Notes under the pieces: model-generated
What the model was told of the DNA's origin: nothing
Databases searched by the model: none
Seen by the model: the letters and a program-made list of their open reading frames with translations, nothing else
Shown: one piece after another, positions 1 through 8,904 of the stretch
Layout of the letters: each line of letters begins with the position of its first letter
Numbering within the stretch: the stretch's first letter is position 1
Source of the DNA: Geothermobacter hydrogeniphilus
Lineage (GTDB): Bacteria > Desulfobacterota > Desulfuromonadia > Desulfuromonadales > Geothermobacteraceae
DNA length: 64,000 nt
Assembly: GCF_002093115.1 (NCBI RefSeq)
Contig: NZ_NAAD01000002.1
Span: forward strand, 124,001 to 188,000
Direction: 5' to 3'
Program-made: the position numbers and the translations under genes

Positions 1-2129
1 TCGAGCAACGCCCGCAGCGGCGGCACCAGGTCCACCCGCTGCAGGGCGGCAATGCTTGAGACCCCGGAGAGGTAGGGGCCAAGCCACTCATCAAGCTGAC
101 CCAGCAACCGGTCGTCGGTCAGCTCCGGCCATCCGGGTGGAGAGAGAACGTTCGCCACCAGCCGCATCCGGGCCAGCAGTTGCCGCGCCGGCGGCGTCCA
201 GCCGAGCGTCTCGATACCGCGTCGCCGCACAACTTCCAGCAGAGCGGCAAGGATCTGTTCAGGGAGCGGCTTATGGGGACGCTGCTGAACCAGCAGTTCA
301 CCGAGCCGGCGCACCTCCCGCGCCTGCAGACGCTGTCGGCGATCATCCCAGATCACCTCGGCGCGCCAGGGAGCATCATCCCCCAGCAGTGCTGGAACCT
401 GGTCTTCCGCCAGGCTGCTGGCCAGCCGGATCAGGCCTTCACCCGACTGCCCCTGGATATCAACCGCGACCAGCCATTCCGCCCCTCCGGCCTGCGAATT
501 TTCGGTCAGCAACGCCCCCTGTCCCCCAGACAGCAGGTAGCGCCGTTCCGTCCCCGCCCGTCGCCGGGCGATACGGTCGGGGAAGGCTTTCGCCAACAGC
601 AGGGCAACCTGGCGTGAGTCGATCTGCAACTGCTCCCGGGAGGTCCCACAGCGGTCCAGCCAGAACTGAAATGCCCGTGTCAGGGTTGGCCAGCGCCGAT
701 CGGCGTCTCGACTGCGCAGCCAGGCGAGACGTTCGCACAGATCGCATCCACCGCGGCCATCTCCGGAGACACGCTCCCCCAGGGCGTCACGTTCGCTGAG
801 CAGGGCAACCAGGGCGCTGCCGGTAGCCGGGCAGCCCTGATCCAGCGCGTCAACCAGCAACCTTGCCAGGCGCGGATGACAGCCGAAACCGGCCATGCGC
901 CGTCCAACCGGTGTCACGCGACCCCGTTCGTCGAGCGCCCGCAACTGCAGCAGCAGGCGACGCGCTGCGTCCAGAGCCGAAGCCCCCGGGGGATCAAGCC
1001 AGGCCAACTTCGACGGATCACTTACCCCCCAGCCGGCCAGCTCCAGCAGCAACGGAGCGAGATCGGCCTGGCGGATCTCGGCCGGCGCGGCGGGCAGCAA
1101 CGCCCCCTCTTCAGCTTCGCTCCAGAGTCGGTAACAGTCTCCGGGCCCGAGCCGTCCCGCACGTCCGGCCCGTTGCCGGGCGCTGGCCAGGGAGATGCGC
1201 ACCGTTTCCAGGCGAGTCACCCCGGCGGCCGGGTCAAACCGCGGACGACGTTCAAAACCGCTGTCGACCACGGTCCGCACACCGTCGATGGTCAGGCTGG
1301 TCTCGGCGATATTGGTCGCCAGCACCAGTTTGCGCTTTTCAGCCGGCCGGATCGCCCGCTCCTGGGCCGCGTAATCGAGCCCGCCGTAGAGGGGGGCCAA
1401 CAGCAGATCATTCTTCTCCGCCCAATCCTTCAGTTGGCCCTGCAGCCGACGGATATCGGCGGTTCCGGGCAGAAAGACCAGCACATCTCCCGCGGTCTCG
1501 GTTACCGCCCGCCGCACCAGAGCCGGCATGGCGTCCAGACGCCGACCGGCGGGAACCCGTTGCAGATGGTGCCGCCGGATCGGATGCTCACGCCCGGGAC
1601 AATCGATCAGCGGCGCATCGTCGAGCATTTCGGCCAGCGGAGCCGCCTCCAGGGTCGCCGACATGATCAGCAGCTTCAGGTCCTCGCGCAGCCCGCCCTG
1701 CACTTCACGGCACAGCGCCAACGCCAGGTCGGACTGCAGGTTGCGTTCATGAAATTCGTCGAAAATGACCAGGCCGACCCCCTGCAGTTCGGGATCATCC
1801 TGCAGACGACGGGTGAGAATCCCCTCGGTCACCACCTCGATCCGGGTGCGTCGCGAAATCCGGCTCCGGTAGCGGACCCGGAAACCGACCGTTTCCCCGA
1901 CCGGAGAACCGGTCAGTTCGGCCATGTAGCGGGCGGCGTTGCCGGCCGCCAGGCGGCGGGGCTCAAGCATCAGGATGCGTTTGCCGGCCAACCAGGGTTC
2001 GTCAAGCAGGGCGAGCGGCACCCGGGTGGTTTTGCCGGCCCCCGGTTCGGCCCGAAGGATAACTGCCGGAAATTCACGCAGGGCGTTCCGGAGTTCGGGA
2101 AGAATTGCTTCGATCGGCAGGGATGTCAT
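1..2129 (-). CDS. hrpB: ATP-dependent helicase HrpB, 3' end cut by window edge
   Basis: DEAH-box-like RNA/DNA helicase of the HrpB family. From the ATG at 2129 about 709 codons are visible before the window ends, against roughly 820-850 aa for the family, so the C-terminal part of the HrpB-specific domain is missing. Visible motifs are Walker A GAGKTT (residues 30-35), EPRRLAA (motif Ia), DEFHER (Walker B, near residue 125), SATLE (motif III), then the second RecA-like domain with NIAETSLTIDGV and QRAGRAGR. The cellular role of HrpB is poorly defined. It lies 78 bp downstream of the M20 peptidase gene on the same strand. No strong Shine-Dalgarno is seen before the ATG, but homology begins right at it. 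Confidence 0.93.
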   Translation of the reverse strand, partial: MTSLPIEAILPELRNALREFPAVILRAEPGAGKTTRVPLALLDEPWLAGKRILMLEPRRLAAGNAARYMAELTGSPVGETVGFRVRYRSRISRRTRIEVVTEGILTRRLQDDPELQGVGLVIFDEFHERNLQSDLALALCREVQGGLREDLKLLIMSATLEAAPLAEMLDDAPLIDCPGREHPIRRHHLQRVPAGRRLDAMPALVRRAVTETAGDVLVFLPGTADIRRLQGQLKDWAEKNDLLLAPLYGGLDYAAQERAIRPAEKRKLVLATNIAETSLTIDGVRTVVDSGFERRPRFDPAAGVTRLETVRISLASARQRAGRAGRLGPGDCYRLWSEAEEGALLPAAPAEIRQADLAPLLLELAGWGVSDPSKLAWLDPPGASALDAARRLLLQLRALDERGRVTPVGRRMAGFGCHPRLARLLVDALDQGCPATGSALVALLSERDALGERVSGDGRGGCDLCERLAWLRSRDADRRWPTLTRAFQFWLDRCGTSREQLQIDSRQVALLLAKAFPDRIARRRAGTERRYLLSGGQGALLTENSQAGGAEWLVAVDIQGQSGEGLIRLASSLAEDQVPALLGDDAPWRAEVIWDDRRQRLQAREVRRLGELLVQQRPHKPLPEQILAALLEVVRRRGIETLGWTPPARQLLARMRLVANVLSPPGWPELTDDRLLGQLDEWLGPYLSGVSSIAALQRVDLVPPLRALL

Positions 2130-2147
2130 GAAACCTGGAACCTGAAA

Positions 2148-2166
2148 GATGTGAGACGTGAGACGC
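2148..2166. repeat. Short 7-bp-period repeat (GTGAGA class)
   Basis: The gap between hrpB and the peptidase gene holds a short run of GATGTGAGACGTGAGACG, a 7-bp period. It is the reverse complement of the TCTCACG-type arrays found at 8861, 13880, 15736 and 31771. Confidence 0.55.
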
Positions 2167-2207
2167 GGAAAAAGAAAACAGACGGGAACTCTCCCCTCGG
2201 CTCCTCC

Positions 2208-3341
2208 TCACGCCCGGCGGAGAATCTCCACCAGCAGTTCGCTGACCCGTACCATGTCGTCGAGACTGACCTGCTCTTCCACCGTATGCACTTTCTCCAT
2301 GCCGGTGCCGAGGATAACGGTCTCGATACCGTGCCGGTTGAAGATATTGGCATCCGAACCGCCACCGGCGGTGGCAACCGTGAGGGTTCGACCGAGAGCT
2401 GTCGCGGCCTCCTCGGCCAGGGTAATCACTTCGGACCGACGGGGCACATGCATGATCGGATAGTCGGACAGAACCTCCTGTTTCAGGACGGCCCGCACCG
2501 TCTCGCCGTCGATCTCTTTTTCGCTTTCGGCGATGGCGGCATCCATACAGGCCAGCATCGCGGCGGTCTGTTTTTCCAGCTTGTCGGCATCGTGGCTGCG
2601 CGCTTCCCCTTCGATCACCAGTTCACGCGCCACGATATTGGTCGCCATGCCGCCATGGATGGTGCCGATGTTGGCGGTCGTATCCGCGTCGATACGGCCG
2701 AGAGGCATCCGCGCGACAGCTTTTGCGGCGACCTCGATGGCCGAGATACCCTTCTCCGGGGCAATCCCGGCGTGCGCTTCGCGGCCGATCAGGGTGAGGC
2801 GCAGTTTGTTGGCTCCGGGGGCGCGGTGTATCAACCGGTCAACCCCGTTGGTGTCGAGCGCGTAGCCGCGACGGGACTTGATTGCGGCGGGATCGAAACA
2901 CTTTGCACCGACCAGGCCGACCTCCTCGCAGATGGTGATCACCAACTCCAGTTCGGGATGGCCGATCTGCTGTTCGCGAACCACCTCAAGCGCTTCGATC
3001 AGTTCGGCGATCCCGGCCTTGTCATCCGCTCCCAGCACCGTCTCGCCGGCGCTGCGAAAAAGACCGTCGGCAAAAACCGGCACGACTCCCTCACAGGGGG
3101 AAACGGTATCCATATGCACAGTCAACAGCAGCGGATCGCCCGCGCGGGTACCGGCAAGGCGGGCCACCAGGTTGCCGACCTCGCCGCCGACCTGCTGTCC
3201 GGCGTCGTCCATTGTCACAACGGCACCGAGTTCTTCCAGTCGCGCGGTCAGGTAGTCGGCCATCCCCTTCTCCCGGTAAGAGGGGCTGGAGATGGCCGCC
3301 ATGCGCATGAATTCGTCCGCCAGTCGTTTACGATTGATCAT
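2208..3341 (-). CDS. PepT-like M20 family metallopeptidase (377 aa)
   Basis: Cytosolic zinc-dependent exopeptidase of the M20 family, closest in layout to the PepT-like (tripeptidase-like) subgroup. The ATG at 3341 is preferred to an upstream extension because GAGGAAAAC sits directly before it and homology starts there. Metal-site motifs are seen: H76 and D78 in VHMDT, GADDKAG near 104-110 (bridging Asp), CEEVG near 138 (catalytic and ligand Glu), and DTNG near 160. The length fits the family (about 370-410 aa). It may recycle small peptides; the exact substrate cannot be read from sequence. Confidence 0.88.
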   Translation of the reverse strand: MINRKRLADEFMRMAAISSPSYREKGMADYLTARLEELGAVVTMDDAGQQVGGEVGNLVARLAGTRAGDPLLLTVHMDTVSPCEGVVPVFADGLFRSAGETVLGADDKAGIAELIEALEVVREQQIGHPELELVITICEEVGLVGAKCFDPAAIKSRRGYALDTNGVDRLIHRAPGANKLRLTLIGREAHAGIAPEKGISAIEVAAKAVARMPLGRIDADTTANIGTIHGGMATNIVARELVIEGEARSHDADKLEKQTAAMLACMDAAIAESEKEIDGETVRAVLKQEVLSDYPIMHVPRRSEVITLAEEAATALGRTLTVATAGGGSDANIFNRHGIETVILGTGMEKVHTVEEQVSLDDMVRVSELLVEILRRA

Positions 3342-3356
3342 GTTTTCCTCGCTTTT

Positions 3357-3382
3357 ATCTGGATCCGTGAGTTCCTGTCGGA
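3357..3382 (+). repeat. Diverged end fragment of the 162-bp repeat
   Basis: About 25 bp (CTGGATCCGTGAGTTCCTGT and onward) resemble the left end of the 162-bp palindromic repeat seen intact at 41397. The rest of that copy is not recognisable here. A second, better copy (both ends, no centre) lies at 3529-3611. No other gene is evident in 3342-3632. Confidence 0.4.
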
Positions 3383-3528
3383 TGCAGGTTTCAGTTGCAA
3401 CCTTACGCAAACAGGGACACTTTAGCAACCTTGACGCCCCGGGTCCGCCTGATGCTGGACAGGCTCTCCGCCTTCCTGCTAACATGACGTCGATTTGGTC
3501 CGCCGGCCCGGCCGACCCGCAGGTCACA

Positions 3529-3611
3529 CCTGAATCCGTGAGCCCCTTGCCGGCGAACAGCACAAGTCAGGCACTTGCACTCTTCAACCGACATAACCCC
3601 ACTTGATTCAG
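3529..3611 (-). repeat. Internally deleted copy (83 bp) of the 162-bp palindromic repeat
   Basis: Reading the plus strand, 3529-3569 matches the reverse complement of the right end of the 162-bp repeat (CCTGAATC.GTGA, then CACAAGTCA). Positions 3570-3611 match the reverse complement of its left end (GCACTTGCACTC, then TTGATTCAG). The central 80 bp are absent, as expected if the tip of a long hairpin was lost. It lies between two divergent genes. Confidence 0.7.
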
Positions 3612-3632
3612 ATAAAAGTAAGGTAGCTTTTC

Positions 3633-4958
3633 GTGTCCATCGATTTCCAGCCTCCGAAACAGAGTTTTTCCCACCGCTCACGCAAATGGCGTCTTCCGTT
3701 GATTCTTCTGGCCGGACTGGTGCTGCTCGGAGCCGTCTTTCTTTTGAACCGCCCGGCGGTCACCCCGACCGAAGCCCGCACCGCGCCCACCGTTGAAATC
3801 AGCGCGCCGCCTGTTCCGCAAGTCAAACATGAGGTTATCGCCGACCAGATTCGCAGCGGCGACACCATCACCTCGCTGCTGGGCGACTACCTGAGCCCCG
3901 GTGAGATTCTCGATCTCGGCAAGCGGAGCCGGAAGGTTTTTCCACTGTCGAAAATCTGTTCCGGGCAGCCTTACAAGCTCTGCCTGGCCGACGGCAGTTT
4001 TGAACGCTTCGAGTATGATATCGACCGTAATGAACAACTGATCATCACCCGCAAGGCGGATCAGTTCAGCATCGACCGCAAGCCGATCGACTACCAGGTG
4101 CAGGTCGACCACCTGCGCGGAGTAATCACCAGCAGCCTGTTTGAAGCGGTCAGTGAAATCGGCGAAGAGCCGGAACTGGCTCTCGCCCTGGCCGACATCT
4201 TCGCCTGGGATGTCGACTTCATCCTCGATATCCGCAAGGGAGACAGTTTCCAGGTACTGGTCGAAAAACGTTTCCGCGACGGCAAGCCGGCCGGCTACGG
4301 GCGCATCCTGGCGGCCGAGTTCAGCAACCGGGGACATGTCTACAAGGCCTTCCTGTTTGCCGACGGCGACAAGCGGCCCTCCTACTACGACGAAAACGGC
4401 AAGAGCGTCCGCAAGGCCTTTCTCAAGGCGCCGCTCAAGTTCAGCCGCATTTCCAGCGGCTTCACTTTCCGCCGTTTTCATCCGATCCGCAAGACCTGGC
4501 GGGCGCATCCGGCCATCGACTATGCCGCCCCCATCGGCACCCCGATCAAGGCGGTCGGTGACGGCGTCATCAGCCGCAAAGGCTATACACGCGGCAACGG
4601 CAATTTTATCGAAATCCGCCACAACAGCACCTACAAGACCCTCTACCTGCACATGAGCAAGTTCGGCCGCGGCATCCGCAAGGGCAAACAGGTCACCCAG
4701 GGGCAGGTCATCGGCTACGTCGGCCAGACAGGACTTGCCACCGGCCCGCATCTCTGTTTCCGGATGTACCGCAACGGCCGTCCGGTCAACCCGACCAAAA
4801 TCAAGGCCCCGGCCTCGGCCCCGGTATCGAAAAAACATCGAAGCGAATTCGAGGCCATGATCCAACCACTGCTGGCTCAACTTGAGGGTGATTCCACGAT
4901 CCCGAGCCTGCGCGCGGAGAACCGCCCGGCAAGCGACATTAAAACCGTGTCCGATTGA
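3633..4958 (+). CDS. M23 family peptidoglycan metallopeptidase, MepM-like (441 aa)
   Basis: Membrane-anchored periplasmic endopeptidase, likely acting on peptidoglycan cross-links. It begins at GTG 3633 with AAGG upstream. A single membrane anchor spans about residues 20-40, then comes a LysM/OapA-like region (about 65-200) and a C-terminal M23 domain (about 275-395). Zinc-site motifs are H292xxxD296 (HPAID) and H340 in YLHM. The final motif, normally H-x-H, reads H373-L-C375, so one expected zinc-binding His is Cys. Cys can bind zinc, so activity is not excluded. It is followed by a GTG-started AAA ATPase gene 20 bp downstream, suggesting co-transcription. Confidence 0.87.
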   Translation: MSIDFQPPKQSFSHRSRKWRLPLILLAGLVLLGAVFLLNRPAVTPTEARTAPTVEISAPPVPQVKHEVIADQIRSGDTITSLLGDYLSPGEILDLGKRSRKVFPLSKICSGQPYKLCLADGSFERFEYDIDRNEQLIITRKADQFSIDRKPIDYQVQVDHLRGVITSSLFEAVSEIGEEPELALALADIFAWDVDFILDIRKGDSFQVLVEKRFRDGKPAGYGRILAAEFSNRGHVYKAFLFADGDKRPSYYDENGKSVRKAFLKAPLKFSRISSGFTFRRFHPIRKTWRAHPAIDYAAPIGTPIKAVGDGVISRKGYTRGNGNFIEIRHNSTYKTLYLHMSKFGRGIRKGKQVTQGQVIGYVGQTGLATGPHLCFRMYRNGRPVNPTKIKAPASAPVSKKHRSEFEAMIQPLLAQLEGDSTIPSLRAENRPASDIKTVSD

Positions 4959-4978
4959 GCTGTGTCGAAGGAGACAAT

Positions 4979-6457
4979 GTGAGTGACATTCGCGACCTGA
5001 TCACTCTGGTCCGCTCCCGCGTCAGCCTGGTGCTGCTGGAGACCCGCGAGGAATTGCGCGCCATCGACCTGCTGCACCGGGTGGCGGCCGACACCGGCAA
5101 GCCGCTCTTCAAATGGACCGTCACCGAGGGGCTGTTGCGACTGGAACAGGGCTACCGCCCCCAGCGCCACAACCTGCGTCCGCAGGATGTCCTCGGCCAT
5201 CTCAAGGCCGGCGCGGTTCCCGGAATTTACCTGCTGCTCGATTTTCATCCCTACCTGGAGGACCCAACCACCGTACGCCTGCTGAAAGAAGCGGTGCTGG
5301 CGGCCGAAGAGAACGGTCAGACCCTGATCCTGCTCAGCTATCGCCTTGATCTGCCCCCCGAAATCGAGCATTTGAGTGCCCGCTACCGGTTGTCGGTTCC
5401 GGACGCGGCACAGCTCAAACAGATGATCCGTGACGAAGTCAGACAATGGGCCGGAGAACATGGCGGTCGGCGACCGCGGATCGAAAAAGCCGTTCTGCCG
5501 GCGCTGTTGCGTAACCTGCAGGGGCTGGCCCTCGGCGAGGCCCGGCGCCTGACCCGACGCGCCCTGCAGGATGACGGCGCCCTGACCCACGATGACCTGC
5601 CGCAGGTGATTGAAAAAAAGGTCAGCCTGCTCGGCCGTGGCGGAGTCCTCAGTTTTGAACCGGAAACCGCCCGTTTTGCCGACGTCGGCGGGCTCGCGCA
5701 CCTCAAGGACTGGCTCAACAAACGCCGCGTCGCCTTTCTCGGCGACCGGAAGATTCCCGGCCTGCCGACCCCCAAGGGCATCCTGTTGCTCGGCGTGCAG
5801 GGCTGCGGCAAGAGCCTGGCGGCCAAGGCGGTTGCCGGGATGTGGAAAATTCCCCTGTTGCGGCTCGACTTCGGCGCGGTCTACAACAAGTACCACGGGG
5901 AAACCGAGCGTAATATCCGCGAATCGCTGCAGGCCGCCGATGCCATCGCGCCCTGCGTGTTGTGGCTGGACGAACTGGAGAAGGGGATCGCCGACGGCGG
6001 GGATGATTCGGGCACGTCGCGCCGGGTTCTCGGCACCCTGCTGACCTGGATGGCGGAACGACCCGAAGGAGTCTTCCTGGTCGCCACCGCCAACGACATC
6101 ACCGCCCTGCCGCCGGAACTGATCCGCAAGGGCCGACTGGATGAAACCTTCTTCGTCGACCTGCCCGACGTCGAAATCCGCAAACAGATTTTCACCATCC
6201 ACCTGAAAAAACGACGACTCGATCCGAACCATTTCGATCTCGACGCCCTGGCCGACGCCAGCGAAGGCTTTTCCGGGGCGGAAATCGAACAGGCGGTGGT
6301 CGCCGGTCTCTACTCCGCCCTCGGCGGCGCAGGCAAACTCGACAATCGCCTGCTGCTCAACGAACTGGCCACCACCCGGCCCCTGTCGGTGGTGATGTCC
6401 GAACGCGTTTCCGCCCTGCGCCGCTGGGCAGCTGACCGCACTGTCGCGGCTGATTGA
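4979..6457 (+). CDS. Ycf46-like AAA+ ATPase (492 aa)
   Basis: AAA+ ATPase resembling Ycf46 proteins of cyanobacteria and plastids. The first 220 residues form a non-catalytic N-terminal region. The AAA module follows, with Walker A GVQGCGKS near 270-278, Walker B VLWLDELEK near 328-336, sensor ATAND, and the arginine-finger region RKGRLDE. The GTG at 4979 is chosen because AAGGAG (4968-4973) sits 5 nt before it; a TTG at 4955 has no such site. The function of this family is uncertain (regulatory or remodelling roles have been proposed). It is followed 7 bp later by the MshEN-domain gene. Confidence 0.83.
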   Translation: MSDIRDLITLVRSRVSLVLLETREELRAIDLLHRVAADTGKPLFKWTVTEGLLRLEQGYRPQRHNLRPQDVLGHLKAGAVPGIYLLLDFHPYLEDPTTVRLLKEAVLAAEENGQTLILLSYRLDLPPEIEHLSARYRLSVPDAAQLKQMIRDEVRQWAGEHGGRRPRIEKAVLPALLRNLQGLALGEARRLTRRALQDDGALTHDDLPQVIEKKVSLLGRGGVLSFEPETARFADVGGLAHLKDWLNKRRVAFLGDRKIPGLPTPKGILLLGVQGCGKSLAAKAVAGMWKIPLLRLDFGAVYNKYHGETERNIRESLQAADAIAPCVLWLDELEKGIADGGDDSGTSRRVLGTLLTWMAERPEGVFLVATANDITALPPELIRKGRLDETFFVDLPDVEIRKQIFTIHLKKRRLDPNHFDLDALADASEGFSGAEIEQAVVAGLYSALGGAGKLDNRLLLNELATTRPLSVVMSERVSALRRWAADRTVAAD

Positions 6458-6464
6458 AATCATC

Positions 6465-7628
6465 ATGAGACAGAAGAACCGGATCGGAAAAGAATTGCTG
6501 CGCCGTGGGCTGATCAGCGAAACTCAGCTTGAAGAGGCCCTGAAAAGCCAGGCCATTTTCGGCGGTCGCCTCGGCAGTCACCTGGTTGACGTCGGCGCCC
6601 TTGAAGAAGAACAGCTGGCCCGCCTGCTCAGTGCCCGGCACCGGGTTCCCTTCGTCCGGAGCAGGCACTTCAACAACCTGCCTCGGGAAATCATCGACCA
6701 GCTACCCGTAGAACTGGTGGAAAAATATTTTGCCGTTCCCCTGAAGAAAGATACGCGCCGGCTGGTTGTCGCCCTGCCCGACCCCGGCGACCTCGACGCG
6801 ATCGACGCCATCGGTTTTCACTGCGGCATGCGCGTCAAGCCGGTGGTCGCGGTCGAGTCGACCCTGGTCCGCGCCATGCACCGCTATTACGGCCTCGAAC
6901 GGGTCGGTCAGTATATCCTGGTTCCCGAGGACGAGCCTCGACAAGACCCGGCCCGGGCGCCTGATGCCGACAGCGAGGAGGAGGATGAGAGCAACTGGCT
7001 GGGCGGCCCGGAACAGGACGCCATGCTTGAAGACTGGGAGCTGCGTCAGCGCCAGGAAACGACCTCCCCTCCTCGCTCCGCCAGGGAGACCACATTCCCG
7101 GACCAACCGGTCGAAGCGTCAACCGTCCCCCCCCAACCGGCCGCCACCCTGGAACAGCTCGGTGAACAATTCAGCCGGGCCGCCAACCGGGATGAGATCG
7201 CCGACCTGGTGATCGCCTGGATCAACCGCGAGTACCGCAGCGGCGCGCTGCTGCTGGTCCGCGGCGGGGTGACCTTCGGCTGGCGGGCGGTCCGCGACAG
7301 AACCCCGCTGCCCGACTTCGAACAGTTCCAGCTCGGGCTGGACGAGCCGTCTATCCTGCAGATGGTGGCCGAAAACCACGCCCAGTACCTGGGGCCGGTT
7401 TCCCGTTCTCCCTTCAACTCCCTGCTGCTGCACGAACTCGGTGGTCATATCCCGGAGCAGGTGCTGGTCGAGCCGGTCCTGCTGCTCGGTCGGCTGATCG
7501 GTTTCCTCTACATCGACAACCCCCGGCTCAACCTCGCCGCCGTCGCGGCCGAGGTTCGTGAACTCGCGGTGAAGCTGGCCATGGCGTTTGAAATGCTGAT
7601 CCTGCAGAACAAGCTGGCCTCAACCTGA
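6465..7628 (+). CDS. MshEN-domain protein with C-terminal GAF-like region (387 aa)
   Basis: The N-terminus (about 1-145) is a type II secretion ATPase N-terminal (MshEN) domain. It carries two copies of the R-[LI]-G-x2-L motif: RIGKELLRRGLI at residue 6 and RLGSHL near residue 35. In MshE this kind of repeat binds cyclic di-GMP. No secretion ATPase follows. Instead there is a low-complexity acidic linker (about 150-215) and a C-terminal domain (about 220-385) that resembles a GAF or sensor fold, judged only from its pattern. A stand-alone cyclic-di-GMP receptor is therefore plausible but inferred. It is probably in an operon with the preceding AAA ATPase and the following lipoprotein gene. 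Confidence 0.75.
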   Translation: MRQKNRIGKELLRRGLISETQLEEALKSQAIFGGRLGSHLVDVGALEEEQLARLLSARHRVPFVRSRHFNNLPREIIDQLPVELVEKYFAVPLKKDTRRLVVALPDPGDLDAIDAIGFHCGMRVKPVVAVESTLVRAMHRYYGLERVGQYILVPEDEPRQDPARAPDADSEEEDESNWLGGPEQDAMLEDWELRQRQETTSPPRSARETTFPDQPVEASTVPPQPAATLEQLGEQFSRAANRDEIADLVIAWINREYRSGALLLVRGGVTFGWRAVRDRTPLPDFEQFQLGLDEPSILQMVAENHAQYLGPVSRSPFNSLLLHELGGHIPEQVLVEPVLLLGRLIGFLYIDNPRLNLAAVAAEVRELAVKLAMAFEMLILQNKLAST

Positions 7629-7647
7629 AGCCGTCCCGGAGAGAATC

Positions 7648-7956
7648 ATGCGTCTCACGATCATCATTCTGGCCTTTCTGCTGGCCGCCTGCAGCGCCAA
7701 CTCCCTCACGACGGAGAAGGCTTCCGAGCCCGGAGAGCGAATCGAATTCACCGGGCGGGTCATCCACGTCGAACTCGAGGGCGGTTTTTACGGTATCGAG
7801 GACCAGGCGGGGCATCACTACCTGCCCGACCATATTCCGCCCGCACTGCGCCGTGACGGCCAGCCGGTGCGGGTCAAGGCCCGCCCCGCCCCCCCGGCGG
7901 CCGGTTTCCGCATGTGGGGACGGCGCATTCTTATCGAGGAGATCAGTGCCCCATGA
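7648..7956 (+). CDS. Small lipoprotein (102 aa)
   Basis: The start has a short hydrophobic signal followed by the lipobox LLAAC (Cys15), so the mature protein is probably lipid-anchored on the periplasmic side. The remaining 85 residues have alternating beta-like character (FTGRVIHV, GGFYGIED, QPVRVKA) and may form a small OB-like barrel, but no family is recognised. A GGAGAG site lies before the ATG. The stop overlaps the ATG of the DUF362 gene (ATGA), which implies translational coupling. Confidence 0.72.
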   Translation: MRLTIIILAFLLAACSANSLTTEKASEPGERIEFTGRVIHVELEGGFYGIEDQAGHHYLPDHIPPALRRDGQPVRVKARPAPPAAGFRMWGRRILIEEISAP

Positions 7957-8795
7957 ACCGCGCCTGCCACCTGCAGCCGTTTGAGAGTTTCGGCGAATCG
8001 CTGCCGCTCGCCCTGGAGGCGATCGGTGCCCGGGAGATCCTGGCCGAACAGCAGACCATCATCATCAAACCGAACCTGGTGACCGACGATCCTCCCCCGG
8101 TCACCCTGCCGGTCGGAGCGGCCATGGTGCTGGTGCGCTGGCTGCGGAAACAGACCCGGGCCCGCATCATCCTCGCCGAGGGAACCGGTGACCAGCTGCA
8201 CTCGACGATCAAGGTTTTCGATCATCTCGGCTACATGGACCTGGCCGAACGCTATGATCTGAAGCTGATCGATCTCAACGAGGCGCCAGCGGTCGAACTG
8301 AGTCGCGACGACTGTCCGATTTTCCCGCAATTGTACCTCCCCGAGGTCCTCAGCGACAGCTTCGTCATCTCTTTCGCGGTACTCAAGGAACATTCCCTGG
8401 CCGATGTCACCCTGAGCATGAAGAATATGGTCGGCTGCGCTCCACCGCGCTTCTACCAGCAGGGCGGAATGTGGAAAAAATCCGCCTTTCACCGCCAGAT
8501 CCACGAGGCGATCCTCGATCTCAACCGCTACCGCAAGCCGGACCTGGCCCTGATCGACGCCAGTGTCGGCATGCGCGACCACCATCTTACCGGCCGTCCC
8601 TGCGATCCCCCGCCGCACCGCCTGATCGCCGGCTTCGACCCGGTCGCGGTCGATGCCGCCGGTGCGATGCTGCTCGGCAAGAACTGGCGCGACATTCCCC
8701 ACATCGCCCGGGCCGACGGCGAACTCGGCAACGCAACGGCGGGTGAAACAGCCTTCCGCATGGCACAGCAGCCACAGTCGGGGGAACGGCATTGA
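7953..8795 (+). CDS. DUF362 domain protein (280 aa)
   Basis: The sequence carries hallmarks of DUF362: IIIKPNLVT near residue 34, an AEGTG motif, VLKEH, the S-M-K-N-M-V-G segment and FDPVAVDAAGA near the C-terminus. DUF362 proteins are often linked to iron-sulfur or cofactor-related processes, but the reaction is unknown. There is no Cys-rich ferredoxin tail here, unlike longer family members. The ATG at 7953 is chosen because it overlaps the stop of the lipoprotein gene (ATGA), with GAGGAG upstream. An in-frame start 39 bp earlier would lie inside the lipoprotein gene. Confidence 0.82.
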   Translation: MNRACHLQPFESFGESLPLALEAIGAREILAEQQTIIIKPNLVTDDPPPVTLPVGAAMVLVRWLRKQTRARIILAEGTGDQLHSTIKVFDHLGYMDLAERYDLKLIDLNEAPAVELSRDDCPIFPQLYLPEVLSDSFVISFAVLKEHSLADVTLSMKNMVGCAPPRFYQQGGMWKKSAFHRQIHEAILDLNRYRKPDLALIDASVGMRDHHLTGRPCDPPPHRLIAGFDPVAVDAAGAMLLGKNWRDIPHIARADGELGNATAGETAFRMAQQPQSGERH

Positions 8796-8860
8796 ATGAC
8801 AGAGGGCGGATACGAAAGACTGAAGCTGGCGGGCACAGACCAAACCGGGAAATGCTTCTG

Positions 8861-8889
8861 CATCTCACGTCTCACATCTTACATCTCAC
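8861..8889. repeat. 7-bp-period repeat (TCTCACG class)
   Basis: Intergenic run of CATCTCACGTCTCACATCTT followed by ACATCTCAC. Roughly four imperfect 7-bp units separate the DUF362 and AcpH-like genes. Same class as 13880, 15736 and 31771. Confidence 0.6.
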
Positions 8890-8904
8890 CCAACGCCAGC
8901 GGCC

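Noticed and set aside
876-3425. Long plus-strand reading frame over hrpB and the peptidase gene
   Set aside because: It is a shadow of the real minus-strand genes; its translation is rich in Gln, Arg and Pro with no domain match.
4955-4978. TTG start at 4955 for the AAA ATPase
   Set aside because: It overlaps the peptidase gene end and has no ribosome site, unlike GTG 4979 with AAGGAG.
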